Positions 26,007-34,028 are shown, numbered from the stretch's first letter. The stretch is 36,340 nucleotides of DNA from DATHVR01 sp035461175 (GCA_035461175.1 DATHVR010000135.1:1-36340), one strand, 5' to 3'. The notes: generated by a model not told the origin, from the sequence alone. Numbers and translations are program-made.

Positions 26007-27392
26007 GTGACCACTCGACGCAGCTGGGCAGAACCGTGGAAGGTCAAGATGGTCGAGCCCATTCGTGTCACCACCTGCCAGGAGCGCGAGGAGGCGATCG
26101 TGGCGGCCGGCTACAACACGTTCCTGCTCCGATCCGCCGATGTCTACATCGATCTGCTGACGGACTCGGGGACCTCGGCGATGTCCGAGCGGCAGTGGGC
26201 GGCCCTCATGCTGGGCGACGAGTCCTACGCCGGCAGCCGGTCCTATTACGAGCTCGAGGACTCCGTTCGGGAGGTGTACGGATACGAGGAACTGATTCCG
26301 ACCCATCAGGGTCGCGGCGCCGAGCACATCCTGAGCCAGATCCTGATCGGCGAAGGTGACGTGGTTCCGGGCAACATGTACTTCACCACCACCAAGTTCC
26401 ACCAGGAGTATGCCGGGGGTCGCTTCGTGGACGTGATCGTCGACGAAGCCCATGACCCGGCCTCCGAACACCCCTTCAAAGGCAACATCGATCTAGACAA
26501 GCTCCGGGCCGTCATCGACGAGTACGGCGCCGACCGCATTCCCTATGTGTCGGTCGAGACCAACGTCAACATGGCGGGCGGGCAGCCGCTGTCGATGGCC
26601 AATCTGGCGGCGGTCTACGAGATGTGTCGCGATCGCGGCATCCTGGTGATGCTGGACGCCACCCGGGCACTCGAAAACGCCTGGTTCATCAAACAGCGCG
26701 AGGGCGGTTACCACGACCGGTCGGTGGCATCGATTCTGCGTGAGATCTGCTCCCATTCGGACGGAGCCACCGTCTCGTCCAAGAAGGACAACCTGGTCAA
26801 CATCGGCGGTTTCCTGGCTCTGCGCGATCCCGAACTGGCCCGTCGAGCCCGGGCCCTGCTGGTGGCATTCGAGGGTCTGCACACCTATGGCGGGATGTCG
26901 GGCCGCGACATGGCGGCTCTGGCGGTCGGAATCCGTGAGATGGTGGACGGTGACGACCACGTCGCCGCCCGTGTCGGCCAGGTCGAGTATCTGGGCAACA
27001 ACCTGATCAAGGCGGGAATCCCGGTCGTGCACCCGATCGGTGGCCACGGGGTGTTCCTCGACGCCCGGGTGATCCTCGAGCATCTTCCCCAGTCGGATTT
27101 CCCGGCCCAGGCGCTGGCGGCGGAGATCTACCTCGATAGTGGGGTACGAGGGATGGAACGGGGGGTGGTATCGGCTGGACGCAGGTCCGACGGCGAGAAC
27201 CACTACCCGAAGCTCGAACTGGTCCGGCTGACGATCCCCCGCCGGGTCTATACCCAGGCCCACATGGATGTGGTCACCGAATCGGTGGTCGAGGTGTACT
27301 CGCGCCGGGAGCAGGTCCGGGGCCTGCGTTTCACCTATGAGCCGGCCGAGTTGCGCTTCTTCCAGGCGCGGTTCGAGCCGATACCCGGCTGA
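26007..27392 (+). CDS. tpl: Tyrosine phenol-lyase (beta-tyrosinase) / tryptophanase family
   Basis: A 461-residue PLP enzyme. The PLP lysine is in SSKKDNLVNIGGFLAL (about residue 260). Several segments match tyrosine phenol-lyase rather than tryptophanase: NMYFTTTKFHQE (TPL Thr124 region), SGVRGMERGVVSAGR (Met-Glu-Arg where TPL has Met379/Arg381; E. coli TnaA has VEIG) and LRFFQARF (Phe448; TnaA has His). It would split tyrosine to phenol, pyruvate and ammonia. The GTG at 26007 has AAAGGA six bases upstream and gives the standard length; an ATG at 25968 lacks such a site. Flanked by decayed genes but intact. Confidence 0.88.
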   Translation: MTTRRSWAEPWKVKMVEPIRVTTCQEREEAIVAAGYNTFLLRSADVYIDLLTDSGTSAMSERQWAALMLGDESYAGSRSYYELEDSVREVYGYEELIPTHQGRGAEHILSQILIGEGDVVPGNMYFTTTKFHQEYAGGRFVDVIVDEAHDPASEHPFKGNIDLDKLRAVIDEYGADRIPYVSVETNVNMAGGQPLSMANLAAVYEMCRDRGILVMLDATRALENAWFIKQREGGYHDRSVASILREICSHSDGATVSSKKDNLVNIGGFLALRDPELARRARALLVAFEGLHTYGGMSGRDMAALAVGIREMVDGDDHVAARVGQVEYLGNNLIKAGIPVVHPIGGHGVFLDARVILEHLPQSDFPAQALAAEIYLDSGVRGMERGVVSAGRRSDGENHYPKLELVRLTIPRRVYTQAHMDVVTESVVEVYSRREQVRGLRFTYEPAELRFFQARFEPIPG

Positions 27393-27402
27393 GACGCGGA
27401 AG

Positions 27403-27432
27403 GGCCGGGTCGGTGGGAGGGTCGACCCGGCC
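27403..27432 (+). terminator. Hairpin after tyrosine phenol-lyase
   Basis: Ten-base arms 27403-27412 and 27423-27432 are exact reverse complements with a 10-base loop, just after the stop and before the end of a converging gene. It has no U-tract, so factor-independent termination is uncertain. Confidence 0.6.
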
Positions 27433-27444
27433 TAAAACTTCCGC

Positions 27445-27786
27445 CTATACGATCCAGATGACGGTGAAAACCACGGCCGCGGCCAGAGCCAACAGGCTCA
27501 GGACCGTCCAGGTCACGGCTTCACCGCTCCACCCGTCATCGAGCGCAAACGCCCGATTGGCAGCCACTCCGAAGGCGAACGCCAGGAGAACGCCGGCCCC
27601 GATGAATGCACCGAGGTACCAGCCCTCTGCCAGTCCGCCCAGGAACCAATCGGAGGGGACGAAGTACATCCACGCCCCGACGGCGGCCGCCAACACACCG
27701 AGGATCCCGGCCGTCCATTCGAAGGCGCGGGACCTCACAGGCATGCGGGTGATCTCGTCAGTGGGGTGCTCGCGAAGGACCGTCAC
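27445..27786 (-). CDS. Hypothetical three-TM membrane protein
   Basis: A 113-residue integral membrane protein with hydrophobic segments at about 24-44, 57-75 and 90-112 (VTWTVLSLLALAAAVVFTVIW). GTG start with AGGAGG eight bases upstream, a strong site. No family recognised. It converges on the tyrosine phenol-lyase gene. Confidence 0.75.
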   Translation of the reverse strand: MTVLREHPTDEITRMPVRSRAFEWTAGILGVLAAAVGAWMYFVPSDWFLGGLAEGWYLGAFIGAGVLLAFAFGVAANRAFALDDGWSGEAVTWTVLSLLALAAAVVFTVIWIV

Positions 27787-27850
27787 TTAGACCACCTCCT
27801 CTCCGAACGACCCGGCGGGCCGTTCTTCGCCCATCCTGGGATACGTGTGA

Positions 27851-27862
27851 TTTTCGCGACAG
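27851..27862 (+). repeat. Partial copy of the gltA-downstream palindrome
   Basis: TTTTCGCGACAG matches 12 bases of the flank and arm of the palindrome at 17752-17793. The sequence then diverges, so it could be a half-site or chance. Confidence 0.35.
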
Positions 27863-27888
27863 GGCCGAAAGTCTCGTTCTGACACGCC

Positions 27889-27916
27889 TGGGGCCGGCAC
27901 CCGTGTGCCGGCCCCA
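27889..27916. terminator. Perfect 12-bp hairpin with CCGT loop
   Basis: Arms 27889-27900 and 27905-27916 are exact reverse complements. It is very GC-rich with no U-tract. It lies downstream of the decayed minus-strand small gene (27938-28150) and upstream of the three-TM gene, so it would separate their transcripts. Confidence 0.6.
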
Positions 27917-27937
27917 AGCGGTTCAAATCGGATCGGA

Positions 27938-28150
27938 TCAGCACGAGAACATGCCTTTTGCCCTGTCGACCATTCCTCCGCGGCGCCCTCGGAAACGGCG
28001 TCGGCATTGCCGGAGATCATGTCTTCCAGCCCGTCGCCGATTCCGGCCGGGAGTGTTTCCTTGAGGAAGTCGAGGGCCGCCTGGGCGGCTCCTTGAGCCC
28101 GTCGGCGGGGGGCCGGTCCTTAGCTGGATGGTCTGCATCAACCCGTCCAT
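27938..28150 (-). pseudogene. Small frameshifted gene, about 70 residues
   Basis: A strong AGGAGG precedes an ATG at 28150 (MDGLMQTIQ). After about 15 codons the protein-like signal moves to another frame (AQGAAQAALDFLKETLPAG, then GIGDGLEDMISGNADAVSEG), and it returns to the first frame at its end (MVDRAKGMFSC). This fits a small Ala/Gly-rich helical protein with two frameshifts. Family unknown. Either decay or sequence errors could explain it. The rest of 27787-28242 has only the hairpin and no other gene. Confidence 0.4.
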
Positions 28151-28242
28151 GAACCCTCCTAAGGGTCGGTGATCGACGCTACGACGACGCTTGCGCCTAG
28201 GACGATGCGGGCAGCCAGCTGGAGCCTCGACGGATCTGTCGG

Positions 28243-28773
28243 TCAGCCGTCCCGAGGAAGTTGGGCGATATAGGGAAGAGTGCGGTGAAGTTCGGCGTAA
28301 TCGAGGCCATAGCCCACCACCCAGACGTCGGGGATCGTGAATCCCAGGTAGTCGAGGTCGACGCTGGTCTCGGTCCGATCGGGTTTGTGTAGGAGCGTGC
28401 AGGTCCTCAGCGAGGCCGGTCCCCTGGCTTCGAGCAATTTCTGCAGGTAGGCGAGGGTCCTCCCGGTATCGACGATGTCTTCTACCAACAGGACGTGCTC
28501 GTCCCGAATGTCGTGGCGCAGGTCCATCAGGAGGCGGACGGACTCCGCCCGCTCGCTCTCATTGCTGCCATAGCTCGTCACCGATAGGAATTCGATTCTT
28601 CGGGGGATGTGCAGCCGGCGGGAGAGGTCGGCGAGGAAGATGAAAGCTCCCTTCAGGACCCCGACCAGCACCAGCGTGTCGACGCCGGCGTAGTCATGGT
28701 CGATTTGGGTAGCGAGTTGGCTCACTCGCTCCTGGATCTCGGATTCGGAGAGAAAAGGTGGGGGGTCCGTCAT
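28243..28773 (-). CDS. hpt: Hypoxanthine phosphoribosyltransferase
   Basis: A 176-residue purine-salvage enzyme making IMP/GMP from hypoxanthine/guanine and PRPP. The PRPP loop is VLLVEDIVDTGRTL, GVLKGAFIFLADL is the family's Lys-Gly loop, and VGYGLDYAELHRTLPYI is the typical C-terminus. The ATG at 28773 is used; a GTG two codons upstream is possible. Neither has a well-spaced ribosome site. In many bacteria hpt sits beside tilS and ftsH; here it stands alone in accessory DNA. Confidence 0.95.
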   Translation of the reverse strand: MTDPPPFLSESEIQERVSQLATQIDHDYAGVDTLVLVGVLKGAFIFLADLSRRLHIPRRIEFLSVTSYGSNESERAESVRLLMDLRHDIRDEHVLLVEDIVDTGRTLAYLQKLLEARGPASLRTCTLLHKPDRTETSVDLDYLGFTIPDVWVVGYGLDYAELHRTLPYIAQLPRDG

Positions 28774-29130
28774 CTCCACGACGCTAACCCGCTGTCGGCT
28801 GTCCCGTCAGAACCGGAGCGGTCGGCAGGCGAATCCATCGTTCCCGGCCACCGGAGACACCCGGTGAATCGGCCAGGCCCAGGGTCCTCTGTCCCCTTGT
28901 GCCCATCCCGGAGTCGGGCGCGGATGTGGAGGGGACGAGCGGCTCGACTGGGCGGGGGGGAAAGACAATCGCTCTCTGCCTCTGGATTGTGACTTGGTGG
29001 AGGCACACCCGGCTACCCGGATCAGTCCGACAACAACTCCGGGTCAATAGCGCTCATTTCAGGAAGTGCCCGGTATCGCACCTCGGTTCGCTCGACTTCA
29101 TCAGGGGGCACCATGATCTGTCCGGATTGG
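28774..29130. other. Intergenic stretch without recognisable gene
   Basis: Upstream of hpt and downstream of the PCD-VOC gene. Frames are open in places, but none has a ribosome site with protein-like composition. It must hold the hpt promoter, which I cannot place. Confidence 0.5.
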
Positions 29131-30357
29131 TCAGGGTTCGCTGACGAGATCCAGTTCGTTGCGCTCGGGGTCCGACAGCCGCGTTCTGCCGTCGGTCGTG
29201 TCCACGACCTTTCCGCCGGCGGCGACGGCGGTGGATATCCGATGCTGGAGTTGATCGTGGGGGACGTTCAGCACCACCCGGAGCCGGTCGCGTTGGCCTC
29301 GCCGGGCCTCATCCGAGCTGTCCATCCTCTGGAAGATGAGCACCGGGTTCAGCCGAAGGGGGTCGTAGGTGTCGGTGACGTCCTCTCGGGGATCGGTTTG
29401 GTACCCCAGCGTCGACGTCCAGAACTCACGGGCGGCAGGTAGGTCGACGACGTCCAGGCACAGTTGGACGAAGCGGGGCCGGACCGGATCTGCGGATAGG
29501 GCCAGGCCCCGGGCCGCGGCCTGGATCCTGGCCGCCAGGTCGGTGAAGGCGGGCACGGGGCCGTCTGGCCCCTCCCACAGGTCCTTGCCGCTGTCGATGG
29601 TCACGCCGTCGGGTCGGACATCGATCAGCAGCGGGATCCCGGCGTCATTCGCCAGCCCGGCCACCGCAGTCACCAGTGCCGACGCCTGCTCGGGTGCCGC
29701 CGTCGGATAGAACGCCATGGCGGCGAACGGTGCACGCCAATCGGCGATTTCCGGTCCGTCAGACATCGGGGCGCCCGGCACGAGGTCGACCTCGTTGCCG
29801 TCCTCGTCGGAGACCATGAGACCGTACGGCCCGGATGGTGACTGTCCGAGTTCGGCCACCGCGGATGCCACTGCCTCGGGTGGGCGACCGACGTCGACGT
29901 GGAGTCGGTTGCGTAGCGGCCGCAGGTCGCCGTCCTGATGGAAAACGATCGTTGGATCGCGGCGCAACGGATCGGTCAAGCGAGCCTCGCCGGCCTGCCG
30001 GTAGGCCATCACGGCGCGCCAAAACGGCATCAGTTCCGTCGGATCGGAGCAGTCGACCGCCAACCCGGCCACCTGCAGGACCGAAGGATCCGGTGTGAGG
30101 CCCATTTGGCGTGCCGCTGCCGAGATGGTCGCAGCCTGGCGCACCTCCGCTTCGCCGTGGCCCGCGAGGCGAAACCGAACTCCGGTGGGCCGCAGGTCGA
30201 TATCGGGGACGGAGCCAGACCCGGCGACGCGCTCGGCAAGGGCTGCTCCCGCCGCATGAGAAGGTGCTTCGAACCAGGCTTGGGCGGCGCCTTCGAGTAC
30301 CCGCCAAGCGTCGTCCTCGGTCCGGTGCTGGAAGTCGTTCGCTGACATCTCAGCCAT
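29131..30357 (-). CDS. Duplicated PCD-like plus VOC (glyoxalase-like) protein
   Basis: A 408-residue protein that reads as two tandem modules. Each has a region like pterin-carbinolamine dehydratase (first copy about 8-92 with VPDIDLRPTGVRFRL and AATISAAARQMGL; second about 210-290 with PLLIDVRPDGVTID) followed by a VOC domain (about 95-195 and 295-408, with FWRAVMAY / FWTSTLGY and DEDGNEVDLVPG / DPERNELDLVSEP). The usual dehydratase histidines are not evident, so that part is probably structural. Substrate unknown. The ATG at 30357 has AAGGG upstream; an ATG three codons later is possible. Confidence 0.85.
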   Translation of the reverse strand: MAEMSANDFQHRTEDDAWRVLEGAAQAWFEAPSHAAGAALAERVAGSGSVPDIDLRPTGVRFRLAGHGEAEVRQAATISAAARQMGLTPDPSVLQVAGLAVDCSDPTELMPFWRAVMAYRQAGEARLTDPLRRDPTIVFHQDGDLRPLRNRLHVDVGRPPEAVASAVAELGQSPSGPYGLMVSDEDGNEVDLVPGAPMSDGPEIADWRAPFAAMAFYPTAAPEQASALVTAVAGLANDAGIPLLIDVRPDGVTIDSGKDLWEGPDGPVPAFTDLAARIQAAARGLALSADPVRPRFVQLCLDVVDLPAAREFWTSTLGYQTDPREDVTDTYDPLRLNPVLIFQRMDSSDEARRGQRDRLRVVLNVPHDQLQHRISTAVAAGGKVVDTTDGRTRLSDPERNELDLVSEP

Positions 30358-30420
30358 CGTGATTTCCCTTCTGGCGTCTGCGCTCGATCGTACCCCGGGT
30401 GGGTGGAGGTAAGCCCGGTG

Positions 30421-30463
30421 GCACGTGCCGGCGAGTCCCAGGGTTTGGATTCACGGCACGTGC
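30421..30463. repeat. 10-bp inverted repeat containing GCACGTGC
   Basis: GCACGTGCCG (30421-30430) and its exact complement (30454-30463) flank a 23-base spacer. Each arm contains the palindrome GCACGTGC. It lies between divergent genes (29131-30357, minus; 30647-30868, plus), so an operator is possible. I see no clear promoter in 30358-30646. Confidence 0.4.
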
Positions 30464-30646
30464 TCGGCGGTGTCGTGGGCCGCCATCGTGGTGGTCAGAG
30501 GCCGCCCGGAGTGGTCGCCTCCGTGAGCGCTGGCGGCGGCTTCGTTTCGTCGTCGTGTGACTTGTGACCCTGTTGGTTCTGCCGACCCATCCATAGATTC
30601 GGACCCCGGTCCACGCCTTCGACTTGCTTACAGGGAGGTGAGAAGA

Positions 30647-30868
30647 GTGGAACCACGTACACGCAGCCAATGGGGGGACGCCGTTGTCGGGCTCGGGCTA
30701 GTTCTCGGAGCTGGCATCGGCGCAACCTTGGGCCTCATCTTGGCAGGTGCTATCGGCCTTGCTCTTGGTGGTGCCGTCGGCGGTGGTCTGGGGATCGTTC
30801 TCGGTGCTATGGGGCGCAGCTTTCTGACGGCAAACAAGGAAGGCACGCCGACAGGGAAGCACTCGTAG
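30647..30868 (+). CDS. Small glycine-zipper membrane protein
   Basis: A 73-residue protein with a GTG start placed eight bases after GGGAGG. Residues about 10-55 are a glycine-rich hydrophobic stretch with GxxxG repeats (VVGLGLVLGAGIGATLGL, LALGGAVGGGLGIVLGAM), a glycine-zipper that probably forms two packed membrane helices. The frame extends 30 codons upstream, but that part is not protein-like. Function unknown. A terminator-like hairpin follows six bases after the stop. Confidence 0.65.
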   Translation: MEPRTRSQWGDAVVGLGLVLGAGIGATLGLILAGAIGLALGGAVGGGLGIVLGAMGRSFLTANKEGTPTGKHS

Positions 30869-30873
30869 AAACG

Positions 30874-30962
30874 GAGAGACCCCCCGGGTCCCGCCCGAGG
30901 GCTCTCTCGTTGGGAGTCCAGTCTCCAGTTCTCTAGAAAGGGGGCACTCCCAGCCGTGTCCG
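30874..30962 (+). repeat. Two-hairpin element, copy 1
   Basis: The first stem pairs GAGAGA (30874-30879) with TCTCTC (30903-30908) plus three inner GC pairs. The second pairs TGGGAGT (30911-30917) with ACTCCCA (30946-30952). From 30899 to 30962 the sequence closely matches 35053-35119, including a near-identical TCTCCAGAAAGGGGGCACTC-type core. It sits directly after the glycine-zipper gene. Confidence 0.7.
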
Positions 30963-30984
30963 ACTGCGTTGGTAGCAGTCGACA

Positions 30985-31248
30985 CTACGCGGTACCTGGG
31001 TCTCCGCTCACACGGGCGGCGCTGTCGTGCTGGTTGAAGCCGAAGCGACTCCGAGTCAGAACGACAACGAGAAGGACTCCAACCAGGTAGGCGACACCGA
31101 TCGCGACGTCGCCCGCGCCGTGGACTCCCTCCGGTTGGAGGAGTAGGTGATCCTGGGCAGGGGTGAAACTGGCGTGGAGGAGAATCGCCAGAAGGACGCT
31201 GCGGTCCGGTTGTAGCGTCTTCCATCTGACCGGCTGAAGACGGCCGTC
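30985..31248 (-). pseudogene. C-terminal fragment of a CPBP (CAAX/Abi) intramembrane protease
   Basis: This frame of about 88 codons has no start codon. It reads SVLLAILLHASFTPAQD, then VAIGVAYLVGVLLVVVLTRS and RFGFNQHDSAARV to a TAG. The LLHASF motif followed by a final TM helix and an LTRSRFGF-type ending is the typical tail of CPBP metalloproteases. The upstream motifs (EExxxR and FxxxH) are missing: the frame meets TAG at 31249-31251, and I find no continuation in other frames. So a truncated remnant. Confidence 0.6.
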
Positions 31249-31461
31249 CTATCGTCACCGACAGAATTCGAGCTGGATCGCCGGGAAATGACCGCGACGG
31301 AGGCTCTTATCGGCCCTTCTCAGCGCTGGGGCTCGTCCTTAAGGTTGGGAGCCCCTACCAGCCCGTTTCCTGCAATTTCTGCCCTCAGCGAATTGCCACA
31401 GCCCTCACCGTGCTCGTCCACCACCGAGACCAAGTACTAGCCGGATGCGATGGTCCGGACC
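31249..31461. other. Non-coding stretch with a GGGGCTC/GAGCCCC hairpin
   Basis: Arms 31328-31334 and 31349-31355 form a 7-bp GC-rich stem. No gene is recognised between the CPBP remnant and the SRPBCC gene, whose transcript ends here on the minus strand. Confidence 0.45.
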
Positions 31462-31884
31462 TCAGGTTTCAGCCTCGATTAGGGCCTTGATGTTGGCAAC
31501 GCTGCCTCGCATCATGGTTCGGATCTGTTCGGCAATCGACTCGTCAATACCGGGTATCTCCCCACCGATTGTGAGTTCGGTCTCCTCATCTCCCATGGCC
31601 TGAAACGAAGCAAACCCGTCGATGCTCATCGCCCCGTCCTGGATTCTGACCCGCATCACGGCGCCGGGTTCAAATTCGATCACCTCCATCGTCCCCTCAG
31701 TGACGTTCCCGAACCGGTTCACCCGCCGTTTGATGACTGTTCCCACCCCAATCGGTGCGTCAGACGTTGCCTCCAACTCGATGGTCTCGTCCCATCTTGG
31801 ATGGTTTTCCACGTGGTTGACCGCATAGAGCTCCCAAACATCGGCCACGGGCCTGGCGATGGTCGTAGAAGCCTCGACGCGCAT
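31462..31884 (-). CDS. SRPBCC family (polyketide cyclase-like) protein
   Basis: A 140-residue START/SRPBCC-fold protein, a lipid- or aromatic-binding helix-grip barrel. It begins MRVEASTTIARPVADVWELY, a classic SRPBCC opening, with MEVIEFEPGAVMRVRI in the middle and a long C-terminal helix (IAEQIRTMMRGSVANIKALI). The ATG at 31884 has AAAGGAGA upstream; the longer frame lacks support. Ligand unknown. Confidence 0.88.
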   Translation of the reverse strand: MRVEASTTIARPVADVWELYAVNHVENHPRWDETIELEATSDAPIGVGTVIKRRVNRFGNVTEGTMEVIEFEPGAVMRVRIQDGAMSIDGFASFQAMGDEETELTIGGEIPGIDESIAEQIRTMMRGSVANIKALIEAET

Positions 31885-32368
31885 GCTTCTCCTTTCCTCC
31901 CCCTCCGACCTTACGCGCCGGAGAATGCCGCCGTCAGCAGACGCACAGGACGGCACTTACGGAGAGGGTCTCGAACCAGATCCAGAGCCCTATCTCGATT
32001 TCCCAGCGGTTTTCTCCGTACCCTCGGCCGGCAGGTTTCAGGCGAGATGGTCCGGGGTATCAACCTGTCCGGTCGGAAGACCTCCGCTTGGCGATATGGA
32101 GAAGAGCCCTCGATGCACCGGGGGCTCTTCTCTGTTCGGGGTCTTTCTGGACTTGGGGAGGGGGCGACACCCAGCCTTCCCGCCCGGTTGGGGTGGCGGC
32201 TATGAGCTTGGTCCTACGGTATCTGGCACTGGACGGCTCAGGTCGCCAGGCACCCCGCCGCTATTCGTTCCGACGCAAGATGGATGCCTCACGTTTGGAG
32301 ACCGATACGTGCGGCGGCTCAGGGATTCCGTATGCTCGGTGCAAGCGTGAGGAGGAGACCGCGAGACC
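31885..32368. other. Intergenic stretch without a recognised gene
   Basis: Long plus-strand frames exist, but their composition is not protein-like and they lack ribosome sites. The only clear structure is the hairpin at 32101-32130. Confidence 0.45.
32101..32130 (+). terminator. Terminator-like hairpin GAAGAGCCC/GGGCTCTTC
   Basis: Nine-base arms 32101-32109 and 32122-32130 pair exactly and are followed by TCTGTT. The stem resembles those at 30874 and 35032. No convincing plus-strand gene ends just upstream. Confidence 0.5.
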
Positions 32369-32781
32369 ATGGACAGCGATCCGCTACACGTCCCGGCTCA
32401 GTCCCGCGAGGTCTATGGCTTTCGCGAGCATAGGTTCCGATTTCTCGCTGAAACCGGAGAAACGGGCGGTAGCTACAGCTGGACATCGAATCACCGCGGG
32501 GCACTGGGTCGAACCCCCACAGCCATCCTGGGTCCGAGGAGTGGTTCTACGTTCTGAGCGGGAGCGCACGGTTTACCGTCGAGGACCGGGAGTTCGAGGT
32601 GAGCGCGGGCGACATGGTGCACGTGCCCCGGGGAGCGACCCACCATTTCGTCGTGGTCAGTACCACGGCTCGATATCTTGCGGGATACGCGCCGGGCGGC
32701 GAAGAGCAGGCCTTCAAGGAGGCCGCCGCCGCGGAGCGCGGCGGCTCGCCGACAAGGTGCCACTGCGGGACGGAGGGATAG
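32369..32781 (+). pseudogene. Cupin-domain protein with a frameshift
   Basis: The N-terminal part in the frame of 32369 reads FRFLAETGETGGSYS. Near 32475-32490 the signal moves to another frame and reads LDIESP, then NPHSHPGSEEWFYVLSGSAR, then AGDMVHVPRGATHHFVV, the two halves of a cupin metal-binding barrel (HxH...E and PxGxxH). A single-base indel explains the split. GAGGAGG lies upstream of the ATG. The 3' end may be shifted too, as the last residues (AERGGSPTRCHCG) are not typical. Decay or a sequence error. Confidence 0.65.
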
Positions 32782-32869
32782 CACCAGAGAAGCATCAGAA
32801 CGGTGCGATAGGTGTCGCAGATTTGCCCGGACCGAGCGGATACCCTTGTGGTGTAAGGGGTTTCCGAAG

Positions 32870-32941
32870 TGGGCGCTACTGGGATCGAACCAGTGACCTC
32901 TGCCGTGTGAAGGCAGCGCTCTCCCGCTGAGCTAAGCGCCC
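32870..32941 (-). tRNA. tRNA-Val (anticodon CAC)
   Basis: A complete cloverleaf on the minus strand: acceptor GGGCGCT/AGCGCCC, D-arm with AGCTCAGCGGGAGAGC, anticodon stem CTGCC/GGCAG with loop TTCACAC (anticodon CAC), T-arm with GGTTCGATCCC, discriminator A. CCA is not encoded. Confidence 0.95.
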
Positions 32942-33001
32942 GCAAGCGTCGATATTACCCGACCGCTGGGAATCGACTTCAATCGGGGGATGCATTCGCA
33001 C

Positions 33002-33355
33002 ATGAGCCGATCCCACTTCGAATCGGTGGTGGATCGGGTTCTCGAAGAACTGCCGGACTGGGTGCACGAGCAGATCGACAACCTCTTTGTGGTCGTCGAG
33101 GACCGTCCCAGCCCCGAGCAGGACCCGGAAGGCACAGGTCTGCTCGGGCTGTATGAGGGCGTCTCTCTTGCGGAGCGATCGGGTGACTACTGGGGAGCCA
33201 TGCCCGACCAAATCACCATATTTCGGCTACCTCACCTGGCCTTGGGACTCTCTCCTCACCAGCTCGAGGAGGAGATACGCCGGACCGTCCTTCATGAGTT
33301 GGCCCATCACCTGGGAATCGACGATTCCCGCCTCCACGAATTGGGATGGGATTAG
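33002..33355 (+). CDS. Minimal zincin metallopeptidase (Zincin_1/DUF1025 family)
   Basis: A small protein of about 117 residues. The C-terminal motif VLHELAHHLGIDDSRLHELG matches the family's HExxHHxGIDDxxLxELG, giving the zinc-binding His residues and catalytic Glu. The N-terminus MSRSHFESVVDRVLEELP fits start at 33002. An ATG four codons earlier (32990) directly abuts a GGGGG run. Members are widespread in actinobacteria; substrates are largely unknown. It starts about 60 bases from the divergent tRNA. Confidence 0.9.
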   Translation: MSRSHFESVVDRVLEELPDWVHEQIDNLFVVVEDRPSPEQDPEGTGLLGLYEGVSLAERSGDYWGAMPDQITIFRLPHLALGLSPHQLEEEIRRTVLHELAHHLGIDDSRLHELGWD

Positions 33356-33359
33356 CCAG

Positions 33360-33755
33360 TCAGCTCTTGCGGGTACGAGGAATACCAGCCTCTTTCAAGA
33401 CGCTGGCGGGGACGCCAACCTGGCGCCAAGCGGCATACGAAATGCCCTTCCGCTCCGAGTAGGACTTGGCGACATCAACGAAACCGCTCTCGAGGGCGTC
33501 GATGTCCTCTTTGGCTTCGACGTCTTTGAGCGCCTCTTCAGCGTCGAGCCTTTCCTGGCGGAGATCCAGTTGCTTGAGGGGGTCCGCTTCGGTGGACAGT
33601 TTCTCATCGATGGTCTCGATGCGCTTGCGCACACTGTCGGCGGTGACTGGGCGCCCGGGACGGCGGGAACCGAGAGCCTCCAAATAGGCCTTTATCGCTC
33701 GGGATTCACGTCTTCCTTGCGCCAGAGCGGCCTTGTGCTCCTCTGACATCGGCAT
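33360..33755 (-). CDS. Conserved actinobacterial hypothetical protein with coiled coil
   Basis: A 131-residue protein. Residues about 40-80 are charged and heptad-like (RKRIETIDEKL, RQERLDAEEAL). The C-terminal segment SYSERKGISYAAWRQVGVPA looks like a helix-turn-helix and is shared by homologues I recall from many actinobacteria. DNA binding is only an inference. The ATG at 33755 has AAGGAG seven bases upstream. It converges on the zincin gene. Confidence 0.8.
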   Translation of the reverse strand: MPMSEEHKAALAQGRRESRAIKAYLEALGSRRPGRPVTADSVRKRIETIDEKLSTEADPLKQLDLRQERLDAEEALKDVEAKEDIDALESGFVDVAKSYSERKGISYAAWRQVGVPASVLKEAGIPRTRKS

Positions 33756-33948
33756 CGGTTGCTCCTTCTGTGGGGAAAGGGTTGGACCCCTATGTCCTAC
33801 TGACTGTAGGTATGTCGGGGGGCTTTGAAAAGCCGGAAGAACCGACTATTTCGCCACATTCAATGTCAGGTCTCGGGGGAAATCGTCAAGGAGAGCCAGA
33901 AACGTCCCGGAAGGGTTGGACTAAAGGCAGGTGATGAACAGTAAAGTG

Positions 33949-33978
33949 GGCGGGGGTGAGGCGAGTTCCGCCCCCGCC
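33949..33978. other. GC-rich hairpin
   Basis: GGCGGGGG (33949-33956) pairs with CCCCCGCC (33971-33978), extended inward by a G-U and a G-C pair. It lies in the gene-free stretch 33756-34028, upstream of the minus-strand gene at 33360-33755. No U-tract. Confidence 0.45.
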
Positions 33979-34028
33979 TGGTAACAGACAATCTCGAGAC
34001 GAGAGGACTGAGCGGGGAATCCCAACGA

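Noticed and set aside
31950..32010. Possible degenerate tRNA 3' end (GGTTCGAGACC then CTCTCCG on the minus strand)
   Set aside because: T-stem does not pair and no acceptor or anticodon arm follows; chance resemblance.
32088..32930. 280-residue plus-strand frame
   Set aside because: It runs through the cupin remnant in the wrong frame and over the tRNA-Val gene; its end (RYWDRTSDL) is a translated tRNA.
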